56,927 bases of DNA, from positions 1-56,927 of IMG/VR virus record IMGVR_UViG_3300037247_001878, one strand, 5' to 3'. Source of the stretch: a virus. The notes beneath the pieces are model-generated. The model ran no database searches. It was not told the DNA's origin and saw nothing but the letters and a program-made list of their open reading frames with translations. Shown one piece after another: positions 55,295 to 56,927 of the stretch (position 1 is its first letter; the number at the start of each line of letters is the position of its first letter). A program made the position numbers and the translations under genes.

Positions 55295-55651
55295 TCACGG
55301 CAACCACCCCTCGAACCACAGCAGGAATCGCGCGCACCACCCGGGCGCGCCCTCGAGCGCGCCCTCATGGTCCTCGGCCTCGGCCTCGGACAGGCAGGCC
55401 CCCTCTTGGCAGGCCGTCGCGCGCCGAGCGCCGGCCTCGGCGCGGCGAGTGCGCTCATGGGCCATGTAGGTGCGGAGGCGGTCCAGCTTTTTGGTATTGA
55501 TGTCCTTGCCGGCTCGTAGCCGCGCGATCAGCGACCCGTCGTTCACGGCGTTCCGGCCGAAGCTGCTCTCACTTATCCCCATCTCCCTCACGAAAACGTG
55601 ACATTCACGCAATATCTGCTCGCGGGTGCAGCATTCCGTCGAATTCAACAT
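55295..55651 (-). CDS. First leftward early gene: HTH-like regulator (Cro-position)
   Basis: 118 residues. CTREQILRECHVFVREMGIS, then SSFGRNAVNDGSLIARLRAG and KLDRLRTYMAHER give a helix-turn-helix pattern as in small phage regulators of alphaproteobacteria. Its place, immediately leftward of the divergent promoter region and opposite the repressor, is that of a Cro-type protein. The Cys-containing acidic C terminus is unusual. Ribosome site weak. Confidence 0.65.
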   Translation of the reverse strand: MLNSTECCTREQILRECHVFVREMGISESSFGRNAVNDGSLIARLRAGKDINTKKLDRLRTYMAHERTRRAEAGARRATACQEGACLSEAEAEDHEGALEGAPGWCARFLLWFEGWLP

Positions 55652-55695
55652 CTTGTGACTCGTCTATATTTAGTCGCGAATCGGCGACGATATAC

Positions 55696-55724
55696 CACAT
55701 ATTCGTATTTCTGCGATCTCGCAA
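55696..55724 (-). promoter_or_regulatory. Leftward early promoter
   Basis: On the minus strand TTGCGA (55724-55719), 17-base spacer, TATGTG (55701-55696), leading to the first leftward early gene. The downstream operator at 55674-55687 would block transcription start. Confidence 0.55.
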
Positions 55725-55739
55725 GCGTTTTTCGCAGAA

Positions 55740-55768
55740 TTGCGCCGCGACGAAATCGCCGCTATGTG
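55740..55768 (+). promoter_or_regulatory. Repressor promoter
   Basis: TTGCGC (55740-55745), 17-base spacer, TATGTG (55763-55768). The repressor ATG follows 12 bases after the -10 box, so the mRNA would have almost no leader, as for lambda cI from PRM. Operator sites cover the -35 box and the start codon, suggesting autoregulation. Confidence 0.6.
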
Positions 55769-55780
55769 TAAACTTGCGAC

Positions 55781-56248
55781 ATGGCGAGGGAACCAAGCAC
55801 ATTAGGAGTCCAGATCCGCGCCCGGCGGAAGCTCCTTGGCATGAATGAACGGCAACTGGCCAAGGCAGCGGGCGTAAGCAAAGATATCATCAATAAACTG
55901 GAAAAGGGCGGCCAGCGGGATACGGTTTCGGAAAGCGCACTTGGCCTCGCGCGGGCCCTGCGCTCTAGCGTCGAGGATTTGCATTCAAACAACGCGGCAG
56001 GGCAGCACTTGGCCGAGGCCCTCCCCTTGTCCGACGAGCGCCTGCGAGACCTGATCGCGGATGCGGCCGAGCAAGTCCTCATCTACGTGCGCGAGGCAAA
56101 TCTCGATGATGACCCCCAGAGTGTCGCCAAAGAGATCGCAGCCGCTTTTGAACAGATGGAAGAATCCGAACGCCGGCGTGCGCAACCGGTCTTCGTGAAT
56201 TTGGGCGGAAAGGTCGTCGAGTTGAGGCCCTGGGGCAAACCCGTCTAA
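55781..56248 (+). CDS. XRE-family phage repressor
   Basis: 155 residues. The HTH lies at about 9-50 (LGVQIRARRKLLGMNERQLA; AGVSKDIINKLEKGGQRDTV), a classic XRE fold. A helical middle and a short C terminus (VFVNLGGKVVELRPWGKPV) follow; no LexA/CI-type Ser-Lys autocleavage pair is seen, so induction may not use RecA cleavage. Nearly leaderless start. Expected to hold the lysogenic state by binding TCGC-N6-GCGA sites. Confidence 0.8.
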   Translation: MAREPSTLGVQIRARRKLLGMNERQLAKAAGVSKDIINKLEKGGQRDTVSESALGLARALRSSVEDLHSNNAAGQHLAEALPLSDERLRDLIADAAEQVLIYVREANLDDDPQSVAKEIAAAFEQMEESERRRAQPVFVNLGGKVVELRPWGKPV

Positions 56249-56254
56249 CGTGTC

Positions 56255-56461
56255 ATGGCCCGCAAACTCAAACGCTCCGACTGGGTGTTCTTGGGGTCAC
56301 TGGCCGTGGGAGTGCTGATCGGAGGCGGCGCATGGCTAAAGTGGCCCGGTGCCCCGTGGTGGGTCTACGCTGGCGGTGGATTCATCGTCACCGCGATAGT
56401 CTACTCTGCGCTGATCGAACACTTCGCCAACGTGGCGATGATCGACCAAGACCGCGACTAA
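56255..56461 (+). CDS. Two-span small membrane protein co-encoded with the repressor
   Basis: 68 residues, two hydrophobic spans (WVFLGSLAVGVLIGGGAWL and YAGGGFIVTAIVYSALI) joined by a short Trp/Pro loop. Starts seven bases after the repressor stop, so it is probably made in the lysogen. A superinfection-exclusion or lysogenic-conversion role is suggested by this placement, not by homology. Confidence 0.6.
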   Translation: MARKLKRSDWVFLGSLAVGVLIGGGAWLKWPGAPWWVYAGGGFIVTAIVYSALIEHFANVAMIDQDRD

Positions 56462-56531
56462 GCCCTCCGCGCCATTCCGAACTCATCGGCAGCCTGCGCG
56501 GTCAACCCGCGGCGATCGGCCCGTGAAAAAA

Positions 56532-56574
56532 TCGCAGTTCCGCGATTTCTCTCTTGCTTATCGCATTTTTGCGA
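56532..56574. promoter_or_regulatory. Right-hand operators TCGC-N6-GCGA (two exact copies)
   Basis: Exact sites at 56532-56545 and 56561-56574, 29 bases apart. The second lies inside the spacer of the rightward early promoter, so repressor binding would shut off the int operon. Confidence 0.7.
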
Positions 56575-56582
56575 ACTAAGAT
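56554..56582 (+). promoter_or_regulatory. Rightward early promoter
   Basis: TTGCTT, a 17-base spacer and TAAGAT, located about 70 bases before the HNH ATG, with the exact operator at 56561-56574 in the spacer. It would drive HNH, the small HTH gene, the excisionase-like gene and int across the contig junction. Confidence 0.65.
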
Positions 56583-56652
56583 TCCCTCTCAAATAACTTA
56601 TTCGTTCGGCATGGTCGCCAGCCAACCCCACGCCGAAGCATGAGGACCCGCC

Positions 56653-56927
56653 ATGCCCGATTCCGAGTCCCGGCGCCGCCCGACCAAGGCGATCAAGGCG
56701 GCCGTGCTCAAGCGGCAGCGGCATCTCTGCAACGCCTGCGACCGGCCCTTCTCCGAATGCGGGCCGGTCGAATGGGATCACTATCAGGCCCTGAGCCTGG
56801 GCGGGAGCAACGGCCCGGGCAACTGGCAGGCCTTGGGTCGGCCGTGCCACAGAACCAAATCCGCGCGCGATCTCGGCATGAAGGCCAAGGCCGAGCGGAT
56901 TGCCCGCAAGCTGGCCGGGGCCTGGCC
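56653..56927 (+). CDS. HNH endonuclease, N-terminal part (continues at window start)
   Basis: Starts MPDSESRRRPTKAIKAAVLK after a GAGGACCCGCC leader. CNAC (26-29) is the first zinc pair. The HNH core follows: WDHYQALSLGG with the first His, GNWQAL with the Asn, and CHRTK. The reading frame runs off the end and continues in the same frame from base 177; bases 1-176 duplicate 56752-56927. The full protein is 138 residues. It is the first gene of the rightward early operon and is controlled by the repressor operators. Confidence 0.88.
   Translation, partial: MPDSESRRRPTKAIKAAVLKRQRHLCNACDRPFSECGPVEWDHYQALSLGGSNGPGNWQALGRPCHRTKSARDLGMKAKAERIARKLAGAW
56752..56927. repeat. Right copy of 176-bp direct terminal repeat
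   Basis: Repeats bases 1-176 with four mismatches, placing the circle junction inside the HNH gene. One mismatch changes an amino acid near the first catalytic His (Tyr here, Trp at the left end). Confidence 0.95.

Larger units (their letters stand above)
55674..55787. promoter_or_regulatory. Operator cluster of the lysogeny switch (TCGC-N6-GCGA)
   Basis: Sites with the form TCGC-N6-GCGA: 55674-55687 (exact), 55732-55745 (one mismatch) and 55774-55787 (one mismatch, over the repressor start). A separate inverted pair TTCTGCGA/TCGCAGAA spans 55709-55739. Two more exact sites lie right of the repressor gene (56532 and 56561). Distribution on both sides of the repressor mirrors OL/OR control. 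Confidence 0.65.

Noticed and set aside
1-56927. CRISPR array
   Set aside because: No series of regularly spaced identical repeats with unique spacers was seen; the iterons and the protein-coding 66-nt repeats are contiguous, not spaced.

Overview
This window looks like the complete circular genome of a temperate, lambda-like siphophage of an alphaproteobacterium (G+C roughly two thirds by eye, lower in a few islands). The last 176 bases repeat the first 176 with four mismatches and split one HNH endonuclease gene, so the real unit is about 56,751 bp. A single intact attP (tRNA 3' end beside the integrase) and no host genes suggest a circularised phage rather than an integrated prophage. The host is inferred from gene families and base composition only.

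Layout. A lysogeny switch lies at 55.3-56.65 kb: a XRE repressor, a small membrane protein, divergent promoters and repeated TCGC-N6-GCGA operators. The rightward early operon runs across the contig ends: HNH nuclease, small HTH protein, excisionase-like protein, tyrosine integrase, attP. After it come an alpha/beta hydrolase on the minus strand, then a plus-strand operon (PP-loop PAPS-reductase-like protein, coiled-coil protein, HTH protein) driven by a promoter with twin palindromes.

From 5,394 to 9,257 sits a 3,864-bp IS1595-family transposon. It has 24-bp terminal inverted repeats, an 8-bp target duplication (AAAAAGTC) and a passenger set: a winged-helix-like protein, a GIY-YIG protein, a class II tRNA with a leucine-type body but a UGU anticodon, a predicted structured small RNA, a DUF6471-like protein, and a dCTP-deaminase/dUTPase-fold membrane protein. 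It is inserted inside the lysis region and separates the endolysin gene from a downstream membrane protein/lipoprotein pair.

Nearly everything from 55.65 kb down to 4.9 kb is on the minus strand. Reading in the direction of transcription: small regulatory genes, four DNA methyltransferase-like genes, a replication module with iterons inside the initiator gene, a candidate cos region, terminase, gpW, portal, S49 protease, scaffold, decoration protein, major capsid protein, a six-gene glycan cassette (sulfotransferase fusion, SAM methyltransferase, GT2, 4,6-dehydratase, two further glycosyltransferases), neck and repeat-protein genes, tail tube, frameshifted tail chaperone, tape measure, tail tip and fibre genes, then lysis genes ending in an unusual muramidase-cysteine peptidase fusion.

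The most interesting items are the transposon with its mis-anticodoned tRNA and companion RNA, the virion-associated glycan/sulfation cassette, the fused endolysin, and a recurring 3'-end sequence shared by consecutive small early genes that resembles a module-boundary sequence. All functional calls come from reading motifs in translation; no database search was run.
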